NCBI RefSeq assembly: GCF_008247605.1
Contig: NZ_CP043420.1
Coordinates: 1,240,001 to 1,304,000, forward strand
DNA from: Kushneria phosphatilytica
Lineage (GTDB): Bacteria > Pseudomonadota > Gammaproteobacteria > Pseudomonadales > Halomonadaceae
DNA: 64,000 nucleotides
Direction: 5' to 3'
The translations under genes were made by a program, and so were the position numbers. Positions 53,359 through 62,188 of this stretch are shown piece by piece. The notes below the pieces were generated by a model that made no database searches, was not told the DNA's origin, and worked only from the letters and a program-made list of their open reading frames with translations. The first letter of the stretch is position 1. Each line of letters begins with the position of its first letter.

Positions 53359-54366
53359 ATGATGGGACTTCTGATCGACGGAGAGTGGTTCGATCGCAAT
53401 TACGACACCAAAAGTCATGGTGGTGAATTCATTCGTGAGTCCGCAAAACTTCGCGACTGGATTACGCGGGGTGGTGAGCCCGGTCCCGAAGGCCAACCCG
53501 GTATTCCTGCCGAGGCCGGACGTTTTCATCTTTATGTGTCTCTCGCCTGCCCCTGGGCCCATCGAGCCCTGATCATGCGGCGGCTCAAGGGCCTTGAAGA
53601 ATTGATTGGCGTCTCGGTCACCAGTCCCTACATGCTTGATGAGGGCTGGACCTACCGTCTTGAAGAGGGCTCGAGTGGCGATCCCATCAATGGTGTGCAG
53701 CGCCACTATCAGCTTTATACCCTGACCGATCCGCACTACACCGGGCGCACTACGGTGCCGGCACTGTGGGACCGCAAGCAGGGAAAGATCGTCAATAATG
53801 AGTCCGCTGATCTGGTGCGAATGTTCAACACGGCCTTCGATCATCTGACCGGTAATCGACTGGATTTCTATCCCGAGTCGTTGCGCGGGGAAATCGACCG
53901 CATCAACGCACGGGTGTATGACGACATCAATAACGGGGTCTACAAGACCGGCTTCGCCACTGAGCAGAGTGTTTACGAGCAGCATTTCATGAAGCTGTTC
54001 GAAGCACTGGACTGGCTGGAAACGTTACTGGCGGAACGACGTTATCTGGCCGGTGAATATCTGACGGAAGCCGATATACGCTTGTTTACCACTCTGGTCC
54101 GATTCGATGCCGTTTATCACGGGCACTTCAAGTGCAATCTGCGTCGCATCGAAGACTATCCTCATCTTTCCGGCTATCTGCGTGAACTCTATCAATGGCC
54201 CGGTGTGAGCGAGACCGTCAACTTCTCACACATCAAACGGCACTACTATGGCAGCCATCGGGCCATCAACCCGACCGGTATTGTCCCGCGAGGTCCCCGG
54301 CTCGATCTTGAGCGCCCCCATGCGCGTGACCATCTGCCCGGTGCCGGTATCATGAGTTACGCCTGA
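53359..54366 (+). CDS. Glutathionyl-hydroquinone reductase (YqjG/Xi-class GST)
   Basis: This protein of 335 residues has the Xi-class glutathione transferase layout: C64 in the active motif CPWAH, then TTVPALWD and NNESADLVRMFN for glutathione binding, and an alpha-helical C-terminal domain (YLTEADIRLFTTLVRFD). It reduces glutathionyl-hydroquinones, releasing glutathione. Tandem ATGs follow GGGAGAAG. A LysR gene lies just upstream. Confidence 0.92.
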   Translation: MMGLLIDGEWFDRNYDTKSHGGEFIRESAKLRDWITRGGEPGPEGQPGIPAEAGRFHLYVSLACPWAHRALIMRRLKGLEELIGVSVTSPYMLDEGWTYRLEEGSSGDPINGVQRHYQLYTLTDPHYTGRTTVPALWDRKQGKIVNNESADLVRMFNTAFDHLTGNRLDFYPESLRGEIDRINARVYDDINNGVYKTGFATEQSVYEQHFMKLFEALDWLETLLAERRYLAGEYLTEADIRLFTTLVRFDAVYHGHFKCNLRRIEDYPHLSGYLRELYQWPGVSETVNFSHIKRHYYGSHRAINPTGIVPRGPRLDLERPHARDHLPGAGIMSYA

Positions 54367-54534
54367 CCGGATAAAGCCGCTTCAGCGCCTGAGCGTGTCG
54401 AGAAAATTCATGTCGATAATGGCCATCGGATGGGAGAGGGCGCGAGTGCTGTATATACCCTCCATGGCCAATACCCATCGCTCAGGCCTGCGCCCGGGGC
54501 TTTCGCAGTGATTGGGTATTCTAACTGCACTGAT

Positions 54535-54987
54535 TCAATGGCTCAGTTGCGTCAGGGTACGATCAAAGGCATTGGCAAATTCGCGTACATCACGGCTTGT
54601 CAGCGCTGCCGGGCCACCAGTGTGCTCGCCACTGGCCCGCAGGGTTTCCATGAAATCGCGCATGTTCAATCTTGCCCGGATATTATCGGCATCCAGTGTT
54701 TCGCCGCGTGAAGTCAGCACCCGGGCACCGCCTTCGATGGCTTCGAGTGCCAGCGGCAGATCCGAGGTGATGACCAGATCACCCGCCGTCAGTCGTTCGA
54801 TGATCAGTTTATCGGCAGCATCGGCGCCACCCGGCACCGAAAGCTGGCGAATATGAGGTGAACGCGGCAGGGGCAGGGCGTGGTTGGCGACGAAACAGGC
54901 GGTCAGGGCGCTGCGTGTAGCGCCGCGCACGATGATGTCGCGGATGCTGCGTGGACAGGCGTCGGCGTCGACCCAGAGCGTTGTCAC
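54535..54987 (-). CDS. YaiI/YqxD family protein (DUF188)
   Basis: This 150-residue protein matches the UPF0178 family: LWVDADACPRSIRDII near the start, ACFVANHALPLP and GDLVITSDLPLA with conserved acidic residues as in a PIN-like fold. The biochemical role is unknown. The start is GTG at 54987 after AAGGAA, giving the usual family length. It is divergent from deaD. Confidence 0.87.
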   Translation of the reverse strand: MTTLWVDADACPRSIRDIIVRGATRSALTACFVANHALPLPRSPHIRQLSVPGGADAADKLIIERLTAGDLVITSDLPLALEAIEGGARVLTSRGETLDADNIRARLNMRDFMETLRASGEHTGGPAALTSRDVREFANAFDRTLTQLSH

Positions 54988-55352
54988 AGGAAGTTCCTTG
55001 ATCGGTCCGATTGGGGAAGTCAATAAGATAAAGGTCTGCAGGAAGCAAAAGTGTGTGCTAGGATAGCACTCCTTGCATGTGAAGACCTGCCATCCTGCTG
55101 AATCGCCCCCCATGAATTGCCGCTGCGATGGGGACGATTTTCCCTAGGCGCCAGCTGCGCCAAGACGCATAGATGGAGTGCACCGGTAACAGACCGGCGC
55201 GCGCATGGTCGCCACACGCTTCGATGATCGACCGCCAGCTTCGGCGGAACATCTTCAACTGAGTGCGACCCGATCGGCCATCGGCAGTGATTCAACTGCC
55301 TTGCCGATCAGACATTTTCCACCGGCCTTCAGGCCGGCCCATAAGGTGTGAC
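54988..55352 (+). promoter_or_regulatory. Structured leader and promoter region of deaD
   Basis: This divergent region carries a palindrome GTGCTA-GGA-TAGCAC (55055-55069) and, towards deaD, several hairpins: CCGCC/GGCGG near 55230, GGCAGT/ACTGCC near 55282-55300, and CCGGCC-TTCA-GGCCGG (about 55322-55337) just before the AAGGTG Shine-Dalgarno. Long structured leaders are known for deaD/csdA genes and are used in cold and self-regulation; that role here is inference. Confidence 0.5.
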
Positions 55353-57050
55353 ATGACCTCGACTTCCGCTGCCTCGCCGAACTTCGGCGACATGGCACTG
55401 CTGCCTGCCGTGCTCGAATCTCTTGATGCACTGGGTTACGAAACCCCTTCGCCCATTCAGGCACGCACCATTCCTTCTCTGCTGGAGGGCCGTGATCTGC
55501 TGGGACAGGCCCAGACCGGCACCGGCAAGACGGCTGCCTTTGCGCTGCCGCTGCTTTCTCGACTCGAACTGGACCGGCGTGAGGTTCAGGTACTGGTTCT
55601 GGCGCCGACTCGCGAACTGGCTCAACAGGTGGCCGTGGCTTTTGGGCGCTATGGCCAGAATCTCAAGGGGCTGGAAGTCGTTACCCTTTGTGGGGGGCAG
55701 GACTATCGCGAGCAGTTGCGCGGTCTCAAGCGAGGCGGCCAGGTGGTTGTGGGTACGCCCGGCCGTGTCATTGATCACCTGGATCGTGGTTCGCTCACGC
55801 TCGAAGGCCTGAATGCCATGGTGCTGGATGAAGCCGACGAGATGCTCCGCATGGGCTTCATCGATGACGTCAAGCGCGTTCTCGAAGATACGCCGACTGA
55901 TGCGCAGCGTGTATTCTTCTCGGCTACCCTGCCGCCGGAGATTACACGCATCGTCAGCCGCTTCCTGGTGGAGCCGGAGACGGTTCAGATCGAAACCAAG
56001 GCGGCTACGACCACCATCGAGCAGCGCCTCTGCCGTGTCGAAGGTCCGGCCAAGACAGAAGCATTGGCACGTATTCTGGAAGTCGAACCGGTCGATGCCG
56101 CCATCGTCTTCGTGCGTACCCGTGCCGCCTGTACGACCCTGGTCGATCAGCTGACCGCTCGTGGTGTCGCGGCTGCAGCGCTTTCCGGCGATCTTGATCA
56201 GAGCCTGCGCGAGCGCACTGTAATGCGACTCAAGAAAGGCAAGGTCGATGTGCTGGTAGCGACCGATGTGGCCGCTCGTGGTCTCGATGTGCCGCGTATT
56301 ACGCATGTCATCAACTACGACATGCCTCACGATAATGAAGCCTACATTCACCGTATCGGCCGTACCGGCCGTGCCGGTCGCGAAGGCGTTGCGATCACCT
56401 TTGCCGGTGGCCGCGAAGCTCGCCGCGTACGCTGGCTCGAGCAGGCGACCGGGCAGCGCATCGAGAACATGGAGCTGCCGGATGAAAATGCCATCCGCAG
56501 CCATCGTGCCGAGCGTTTCAAGGCACGCGCAGCAGAAGCTCTCGAGCGCGGGGCCGACGATCAGCGTGAACTGGTCGAATCGTTGATCGAGCAGGGTTTT
56601 GATCCGGTCGATCTGGCCTGTGTGTTCGCCTCCATGGCGCGTGCCGATGAGCCGGCGATTCAGGCGATGCCCAAACCCGGACGCGGTAACGATCGTGATC
56701 GGGGTGAGCGTGGCAATCGTGATGGCAAGCCACAGCGTCGCCGTGCCACGCCGCCGGCCGAGGGCATGACGCGCTATCGGGTAGCCGTGGGCCACAATGA
56801 AGGCGTCAAACCCGGTCAGCTGGTCGGTGCGCTGGCCAACGAGGGGGGCATTGAAGGGGCGCGTATCGGTCGTATCGATATCCGTCAGTCGCACAGTCTC
56901 GTTGATCTGCCCAGTAGCCTGCCGTCTTCGATTCTGGCCAAGATGGCCCGTGCCCGGGTTGGTGGGCGGACGCTGGATATCAGCGAAGACCAGGGGCGTC
57001 CGGAGCGCCGCCGAGGTGAAGCGCCGGAGCGTCGTCAGCGCGCATCCTGA
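55353..57050 (+). CDS. deaD: DEAD-box RNA helicase DeaD/CsdA
   Basis: This 565-residue helicase has all core motifs: Q motif (TPSPIQARTIP), AQTGTGKT, PTRELAQQ, TPGR, VLDEADEML, SAT, and HRIGRTGRAGR. After the two RecA-like domains come a CsdA-type dimerisation region and a C-terminal DbpA-like RNA-binding domain (RYRVAVGHNEGVKPGQLVGAL), then an Arg-rich tail. It remodels RNA in ribosome assembly and mRNA decay, especially in the cold. AAGGTG precedes the ATG. Confidence 0.95.
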   Translation: MTSTSAASPNFGDMALLPAVLESLDALGYETPSPIQARTIPSLLEGRDLLGQAQTGTGKTAAFALPLLSRLELDRREVQVLVLAPTRELAQQVAVAFGRYGQNLKGLEVVTLCGGQDYREQLRGLKRGGQVVVGTPGRVIDHLDRGSLTLEGLNAMVLDEADEMLRMGFIDDVKRVLEDTPTDAQRVFFSATLPPEITRIVSRFLVEPETVQIETKAATTTIEQRLCRVEGPAKTEALARILEVEPVDAAIVFVRTRAACTTLVDQLTARGVAAAALSGDLDQSLRERTVMRLKKGKVDVLVATDVAARGLDVPRITHVINYDMPHDNEAYIHRIGRTGRAGREGVAITFAGGREARRVRWLEQATGQRIENMELPDENAIRSHRAERFKARAAEALERGADDQRELVESLIEQGFDPVDLACVFASMARADEPAIQAMPKPGRGNDRDRGERGNRDGKPQRRRATPPAEGMTRYRVAVGHNEGVKPGQLVGALANEGGIEGARIGRIDIRQSHSLVDLPSSLPSSILAKMARARVGGRTLDISEDQGRPERRRGEAPERRQRAS

Positions 57051-57089
57051 TTGCTTTTCGCCTGCCGAGCAGGCAAGCAGTCCATCAGC

Positions 57090-57122
57090 AGCCGGTGCCC
57101 TTCAAGGCACCGGCTGTTTTTT
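57090..57122 (+). terminator. Intrinsic terminator of deaD
   Basis: A stem AGCCGGTGCC/GGCACCGGCT is followed by GTTTTTTC. It lies 40 bp after the deaD stop, at the end of the convergent DUF2147 gene. Confidence 0.9.
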
Positions 57123-57658
57123 CAGGGTCCTTTGTTGCCGTTGTCATTGTGATGCAGCATTTCCGGATCACGACGCTGCCAGGTCTGGGTCTTGCCGAGT
57201 AACGAGAGGCCGATAAATCCCCGGCCACTGAGTGTCTGGCCATCCGGACTGACGGTCGCCTTGAAGTCGTAGATCTTGCCGCTATCGGGGTCGAGGATCT
57301 TGCCGTTGCGGTAATGCCCCGCCTCGTTGCCATCTTCCAGATTCCAGATGATCTCCATGCCGACAATCGGCTGATTATGTCGCGGCCCACTACATTCGCT
57401 ACAACGCTTGTCAGGATCGGTACCCGATTTGAGCAGTCTGACCACCGTCCCGGTGTAATGGCCGTGATAACCCTCGATCCGCACCAGCGCCTCCGGATGC
57501 CCGTGACTGCTGTCGGCTTCCCATAAGCCGGTGATATCGCGGGAGGAGGAAGAGGGTTGTTCGGTGGCCGCCGCTAATGGTGGCAAACAGGCAATCAGGC
57601 TCGACAGGGCAGCAAGGAGAGTGAGTCGGGCTCTGGCCCGGGATGAGTGTCTCGGCAT
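57122..57658 (-). CDS. DUF2147 secreted protein
   Basis: This 178-residue protein has a signal peptide (LTLLAALSSLIACLPPLAAA) and one DUF2147 domain: DITGLWEAD at the start, GHYTGTVVRLL, YRNGKILDPDSGKIYDFKATV and LSGRGFIGLSLLGKTQTW. The family is periplasmic, beta-rich and of unknown function. GGAGG stands before the ATG at 57658. Confidence 0.88.
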   Translation of the reverse strand: MPRHSSRARARLTLLAALSSLIACLPPLAAATEQPSSSSRDITGLWEADSSHGHPEALVRIEGYHGHYTGTVVRLLKSGTDPDKRCSECSGPRHNQPIVGMEIIWNLEDGNEAGHYRNGKILDPDSGKIYDFKATVSPDGQTLSGRGFIGLSLLGKTQTWQRRDPEMLHHNDNGNKGP

Positions 57659-57805
57659 TGGCACCTCCGGCAGGACGGAATTCATGCTGGTTCAGCATAA
57701 TCATCCGACCTGACGGCCTCCAGTGATTCGGCAGAGATGGAAAAGATCTGCCAGGCTGTGGCACTGTGACTTACCATCGACCGATATATCGCAAGGAGGT
57801 ATGAC

Positions 57806-57919
57806 ATGGCCAAGGGAGATCGTCGCAGTAAACGGGGCAAGATCTGGCTGGGCACTTTCGGCCGTCGCCGACCGAAAACGCTGCGTCAGAAGCGCCGTCG
57901 GCTTCAGCGCGTCGCCTGA
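57806..57919 (+). CDS. 30S ribosomal protein bTHX
   Basis: A 37-codon frame encodes a strongly basic peptide opening MAKGDRRSKRGKIWLGTFG and rich in Arg and Lys. This is the bTHX (Thx) family of small 30S ribosomal proteins, whose KGDRRxxRGKIWxGTxG signature is intact. AAGGAGGT lies 5 bp before the ATG. A very strong terminator hairpin follows. Confidence 0.92.
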   Translation: MAKGDRRSKRGKIWLGTFGRRRPKTLRQKRRRLQRVA

Positions 57920-57936
57920 CGGCCGTCGCCTTTGAT

Positions 57937-57970
57937 ACAACGACGCCTCCCGCTCGGGAGGCGTCGTTGT
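57937..57970. terminator. Strong bidirectional terminator
   Basis: A perfect 15-bp stem (ACAACGACGCCTCCC and its complement) with loop GCTC lies between bTHX and the convergent GntP permease gene. Confidence 0.88.
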
Positions 57971-57982
57971 ATCCGGATGAGG

Positions 57983-59377
57983 TTAACCGACAATGGCGTT
58001 GACCATCAGCAGGGTGACCAGGGCTGTCGCCCATCCCAGCGTAGTTGGGATCGACATGACCAGCAGTTGATGGCGAGCATTGCGTACCCCCAGCATTCGA
58101 TTGACTACCCAGAAGTAACTGTCGTTGAAGTAGCTGAAAAAGAGCCCGCCCAGGCAGGCCGCCTGAGCAGCGAGCACCATGTTGACATCCGGCATTGAAG
58201 AGAGAATCGGTGCAGAGATGGAGGCACCGGTGATCATCGACACCGTACCACTACCCTGAACGAACCGTACCAGGGTGGCGATGATGAAGGGAATCAGCAC
58301 CGCCGGCAGTGCCAATGAAGCGATATGCTGGCCAATGTAGTCGCCGGCACCACTTGCCCGCAGTACTGCACCCAGCGCGCCGCCTGCGCCCGTTACCAGC
58401 AGGATAATGCCTGCGCTTTCCACGCCCTTCTCGAGATGGCGCAGCACCTCGTCGCGCGGCATTTTCGGTACCAGACCGTACACGGCGGTCAGTACGCCGA
58501 TACCCACCGCAATGACCGGATCACCGAAGAACAGAATCAGCTGTACTGCAAAGGCTGGATCAGGATTGGCGTCGCTGCCGGCACCGGTTATGGCACTGAT
58601 AACAGTATTGAGGAAGATCAGTGCGATGGGGAGCGCGATCGGCATGACCGAGCGTGTTAGTGGCGGCAGCTCGCTCTCCGAAAGCTGACGGGGCGCCGAT
58701 TCGGGGTCCTGATCGAGCGCATCGTCACTCTCGGCCCGTATCCTGGCCTCGATGCGCGGGCCCATGAGGCGTGCATAAATCACCATCACGATCAGTGCCG
58801 GGGCGGTAAAGACCAATCCCCAGGCGATCATCAGCCCGATATCGACCCCAAAGATACCGGCCACGCCCAATGGACCCGGCGTTGGTGGCACGGCACTATG
58901 CGTAACCGCCAGTCCCGAGGCCAATGCGATCCCCAGGGCAATCACCGAACGCCCACTGTTGCGCGCCAACGCCCGGACCAGCGGATTGAGGATGACGTAG
59001 GCCGAATCGCAGAAAATCGGGATTGAGACGATATAGCCCGTCAATGCCATCGCCCAATCCTCGCGGCCCTTGCCCAGCATGCGCAAAATGGCGTATGCCA
59101 TGCGCTGCCCGGCACCCGACACCTCGAGAATACGGCCCATCATGACGCCGAAACCGATCACAAGGCCGATGGTAGAGAGCGTCTTGCCAAAGCCGGTAGT
59201 GATGGCATCGATGACCTGATTGGGTGGCATGCCACCAATGATGCCGGCAATGGACGCGGCGATGATCAGAGCCAGCAAGGCATGGACCCTGGTACGCAGT
59301 ACCAGCACGATCATGATGAAAATGGCTACCCCCAGGCCAATGATGACCTGAGGGCCGGCAATTGCGGTATCCGTCAT
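57983..59377 (-). CDS. GntP-family sugar-acid permease
   Basis: This 464-residue membrane protein belongs to the gluconate:H+ symporter family, with about 12 helices and signatures such as GFGVMMGRILEVSGAGQRMA, SIPIFCDSAYVIL, THSAVPPTPGPLG and NDSYFWVVNRM. It probably imports D-erythronate or a related sugar acid, as the next gene upstream encodes D-erythronate dehydrogenase on the same strand, 58 bp away. Confidence 0.9.
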   Translation of the reverse strand: MTDTAIAGPQVIIGLGVAIFIMIVLVLRTRVHALLALIIAASIAGIIGGMPPNQVIDAITTGFGKTLSTIGLVIGFGVMMGRILEVSGAGQRMAYAILRMLGKGREDWAMALTGYIVSIPIFCDSAYVILNPLVRALARNSGRSVIALGIALASGLAVTHSAVPPTPGPLGVAGIFGVDIGLMIAWGLVFTAPALIVMVIYARLMGPRIEARIRAESDDALDQDPESAPRQLSESELPPLTRSVMPIALPIALIFLNTVISAITGAGSDANPDPAFAVQLILFFGDPVIAVGIGVLTAVYGLVPKMPRDEVLRHLEKGVESAGIILLVTGAGGALGAVLRASGAGDYIGQHIASLALPAVLIPFIIATLVRFVQGSGTVSMITGASISAPILSSMPDVNMVLAAQAACLGGLFFSYFNDSYFWVVNRMLGVRNARHQLLVMSIPTTLGWATALVTLLMVNAIVG

Positions 59378-59435
59378 GACAGGCTAACTCCCGACAGTCT
59401 TGTCAGCGGGGACGATCGGAGCACGGTCGTTCGGT

Positions 59436-60407
59436 TTATGGTGTGGTGTGACCCGTTTCTTCGAGATGAGCACGCACCACGGCATCGAAATCGGCATCGG
59501 CTTCGAGCCCCAGCGCCTGGGCGCGGTGGGTTTCAAGGGCGCCGGGCCAGCTGGCAGCGATTGCCTCAATGGTGGGGTCGCGCTCGAAACGGACTCGTTG
59601 TCGCGCCTCGCTGCCGACCTGACGCTCCAGCGCGTTCAGCATTTCCTCAACGGTGACCGTTAGCCCGGGCAGGTTGAAGGTGCGCCATGAATAGTTATCC
59701 AGTTGCTCCGGGGTGAGTTGCAGGGCACGTTGAAGATTGGTCACTACGGCGCGTGGCGAAGAGAGCCAAAGGGGGAGATCGGCGGCGACCGGACAGATGG
59801 CCTCTTCACCCGCTACGGGTTCACGAATGATTGAACTGGCAAATGATGAGGCGGCCCGATTGGGTCGACCGGGACGCACGACCACCGTGGGCAGGCGACA
59901 TACTCGACCATCGACGAAACCGCGCCGACTGTAGTCGTTGACCAGCAGTTCCCCGATCGCTTTCTGAATGCCATAGGAAGAGCGTGGCTCGGGGGCAACA
60001 TTTTCCGGTACCGGTTCGCTCTCCGGGGGACCGAATACAGCCAGTGAGCTGGCAAACAAAAAGCGGATGCGCTGGGGGTGAGCCCGGCACTGCTCCAGCA
60101 GGGCGCGAGTAGCATCAAGATTGATGCGCATGCCGAGTTCGAATTCGGCTTCGGCCTGGGAACTGACCACGGCAGCCAGATGGCAGACTGCCATGGTGTC
60201 TTCCGTCAGGGCTTGTTTGATCAGGGCTGGATCGCTGATATCACCGGTCAGCGAGGTAACCCGATCATCATCGACAGGGCAGGGCGCAAGATCGATGGAA
60301 GTGATCCGTGAAACGGGCAGGGTATCCGTGGCCGTGGCGGGATCGAGCAGGCTCTGGATCAGACGGGCACCGACAAAACCGGCGCCACCGGTAACCACCA
60401 CATGCAT
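59436..60407 (-). CDS. denD: D-erythronate dehydrogenase (DenD)
   Basis: This 323-residue enzyme is an extended SDR of the NAD-dependent epimerase type: the Rossmann motif GGAGFVG is at 7-13, and SSYGIQKAIGE carries the YxxxK pair. The C-terminal half (RLPTVVVRPGRPNRAASSFASSIIREP) matches the DenD group, which oxidises D-erythronate to 2-oxo-tetronate. AGGAG lies 8 bp before the ATG at 60407. Neighbours fit: a sugar-acid permease downstream, a divergent GntR regulator and an OtnI-like isomerase. Confidence 0.9.
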   Translation of the reverse strand: MHVVVTGGAGFVGARLIQSLLDPATATDTLPVSRITSIDLAPCPVDDDRVTSLTGDISDPALIKQALTEDTMAVCHLAAVVSSQAEAEFELGMRINLDATRALLEQCRAHPQRIRFLFASSLAVFGPPESEPVPENVAPEPRSSYGIQKAIGELLVNDYSRRGFVDGRVCRLPTVVVRPGRPNRAASSFASSIIREPVAGEEAICPVAADLPLWLSSPRAVVTNLQRALQLTPEQLDNYSWRTFNLPGLTVTVEEMLNALERQVGSEARQRVRFERDPTIEAIAASWPGALETHRAQALGLEADADFDAVVRAHLEETGHTTP

Positions 60408-60502
60408 GAGCGGGTCTCCTGAGAAAAAGATGCCGGCGCTACCTTTTATGTGGCATGCGCCGATTGGTTGATGGCAAACACCGATCAGGATCGGTTGTAA
60501 TG

Positions 60503-60513
60503 TTGTCAGGCAA
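60503..60513. promoter_or_regulatory. Candidate GntR operator
   Basis: TTGTC-A-GGCAA is a near-perfect palindrome in the region between denD and the divergent GntR gene. FadR-type GntR sites are short palindromes of this kind, but the assignment is by position. Confidence 0.35.
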
Positions 60514-60582
60514 ATTTCTTTTGCAGGCAATCCCGCCATTGGTCTGTGAGACGATGGTGGAGGATCGGTAAGGAAGCTACAC

Positions 60583-61335
60583 ATGAGCGAGCATTCGCAG
60601 CCGACACGCGCCCCGCACCTGGCCGAACAGGTCGCCCGACAGTTGACCCGGTCGATCCATGCCGGGGAGTGGCGCCAGGGCCAGCGTCTACCCACGGAGG
60701 CGGCATTGGGGGAGCGTTTCGGGATCAGTCGACCGGTGGTGCGCGAAGCGATCTCGATGCTGCGCAACGCCGGCCTGGTCATGTCGCGTCGAGGCAGTGG
60801 CAGTTTCGTGACTGAATCGCCGACCGTGACGTTGCATATGCCGCTGCCTTCGGCCTCGCTGAGTTCAGTCATTCGTTTGCTGGAACTGCGGCGGGCGCTG
60901 GAGGTTGAGGCTGCCCGCCTGGCTGCCATCCGCCGAACACCGGCTCAGCTACGCCGCATTCGCAATGCCGTGGTCGAAATTGATGAGGCGGTCGAGGCCG
61001 GTGATACCGGTGTCGATCAGGACATGGCCTTTCATCGTTCGATCGCCGAAGCCTGTGGCAATGAGCATTTCACTGCCGTGATTGATTTCCATAACCGCTT
61101 TCTGCATCACGCCATCACTCTGACGCGTACCAACGAGGCACGGCGCACGGTCTTCATGACCCAGGTCATGGCGGAACACGACGACATCGTGACTGCGATC
61201 GGTCGCAGTGATCCTGACGCAGCGGCGCAGGCCGTCAGCCGGCATCTCGATAATGCCGAGTGGCGGCTGAGTCAGGCGCCGGCCGATCTGCTCGAACAGG
61301 CCGGTTTCGCATCCTCCCCCACCTCCGATCAGTGA
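60583..61335 (+). CDS. GntR-family (FadR-type) regulator of the erythronate locus
   Basis: This 250-residue protein has a GntR winged helix (RLPTEAALGERFGISRPVVREAI, core about residues 38-58) and an FCD effector domain with metal-binding Asp/His residues (DMAFHRSIAEACGN, HLDNAEW). It is divergent from denD and 10 bp upstream of the isomerase gene. It probably represses the catabolic genes until the sugar acid or an intermediate binds. Confidence 0.9.
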   Translation: MSEHSQPTRAPHLAEQVARQLTRSIHAGEWRQGQRLPTEAALGERFGISRPVVREAISMLRNAGLVMSRRGSGSFVTESPTVTLHMPLPSASLSSVIRLLELRRALEVEAARLAAIRRTPAQLRRIRNAVVEIDEAVEAGDTGVDQDMAFHRSIAEACGNEHFTAVIDFHNRFLHHAITLTRTNEARRTVFMTQVMAEHDDIVTAIGRSDPDAAAQAVSRHLDNAEWRLSQAPADLLEQAGFASSPTSDQ

Positions 61336-61345
61336 GGAGTCTGCC

Positions 61346-62146
61346 ATGCCCCGTTTCGCTGCAAATCTGAGTCTGATGTTCAACGAAGTGCCGTTCATGG
61401 AACGCTTTGCCTCGGCCGCCGAACAAGGGTTTCGGGGGGTGGAATATCTGTTTCCGTATGCCTTCGAGCCAGCTGCTATCGCTGCTGAACTCAGGCGACA
61501 TCGGCTGCAGCAGGTGCTGTTCAATTTGCCTCCGGGCGATTGGGAAGCGGGAGAGCGTGGCATTGCTGCGTTGCCCGGACGCGAAGCCGAGTTTCGCGCC
61601 AGTGTTGATACGGCGCTGCACTACGCCGAGGTGCTGGAGTGCCGGCAACTGCATATCATGGCAGGCGTCGCGCCCGAGCCGGCACAGAGGCAGGTGATGC
61701 ATGAGTGTTGGCTGGAAAATCTTGCCTGGGCAGCACCACGGCTCGAGAGTGCGGGCATCACGCTATTGATAGAAGCCATCAACCACCGCGATATGCCAGG
61801 CTATCTGATCAATTATCAGCAGCAGGCCCGGGACGCCATAGAGATGCTGGGCGCGCCCAACATCCGTATGCAGATGGACTTCTATCACGCCCAGATCATG
61901 GAAGGTGATCTGTGGCAAAGCTGGCAGCAGCATCGCAATCAGGTTGGGCATCTACAGGTAGCGAGTGTGCCGGAACGTCATGAACCGGACAGTGGCGAGG
62001 TCAATTATCCCTGGCTGTTTGAGCAGCTCGACCAGGCCGGTTACTCCGGCTGGATCGGCTGTGAATACCGGCCCTGGCATGAAACCTCGGCCGGTCTGAA
62101 ATGGTTCGAGCGCTGGCGAGAGCAACAATGGGACAGCTGGCAGTGA
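61346..62146 (+). CDS. otnI: OtnI-like 2-oxo-tetronate isomerase (hydroxypyruvate isomerase family)
   Basis: This 266-residue TIM-barrel enzyme belongs to the Hyi/OtnI group: ANLSLMFNEVPFMERF at the start, LIEAINHRDMPGYLI, MQMDFYHAQIMEGD, HLQVASVPERHEPDSGE and GCEYRP with the metal-binding Glu/Asp/His residues. It interconverts 2-oxo- and 3-oxo-tetronate in tetronate catabolism. It follows the GntR gene by 10 bp with GAGGAG before the ATG. The kinase OtnK and aldolase OtnC that complete the pathway are not in this window. Confidence 0.88.
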   Translation: MPRFAANLSLMFNEVPFMERFASAAEQGFRGVEYLFPYAFEPAAIAAELRRHRLQQVLFNLPPGDWEAGERGIAALPGREAEFRASVDTALHYAEVLECRQLHIMAGVAPEPAQRQVMHECWLENLAWAAPRLESAGITLLIEAINHRDMPGYLINYQQQARDAIEMLGAPNIRMQMDFYHAQIMEGDLWQSWQQHRNQVGHLQVASVPERHEPDSGEVNYPWLFEQLDQAGYSGWIGCEYRPWHETSAGLKWFERWREQQWDSWQ

Positions 62147-62188
62147 TGACGGTGGGGCTTTGAGCAGCTGGTACGACTGCCTGATGGA

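Noticed and set aside
54470..54530. Inverted repeat AATACCCA/TGGGTATT after the glutathionyl-hydroquinone reductase gene
   Set aside because: The loop is about 50 bp and there is no T-run, so a terminator or site call is not supported.
55329..56894. Long 521-codon open frame opposite deaD
   Set aside because: It is fully antisense to a clear DEAD-box helicase and its sequence has no recognisable domain; open shadow frames are common in GC-rich genes.
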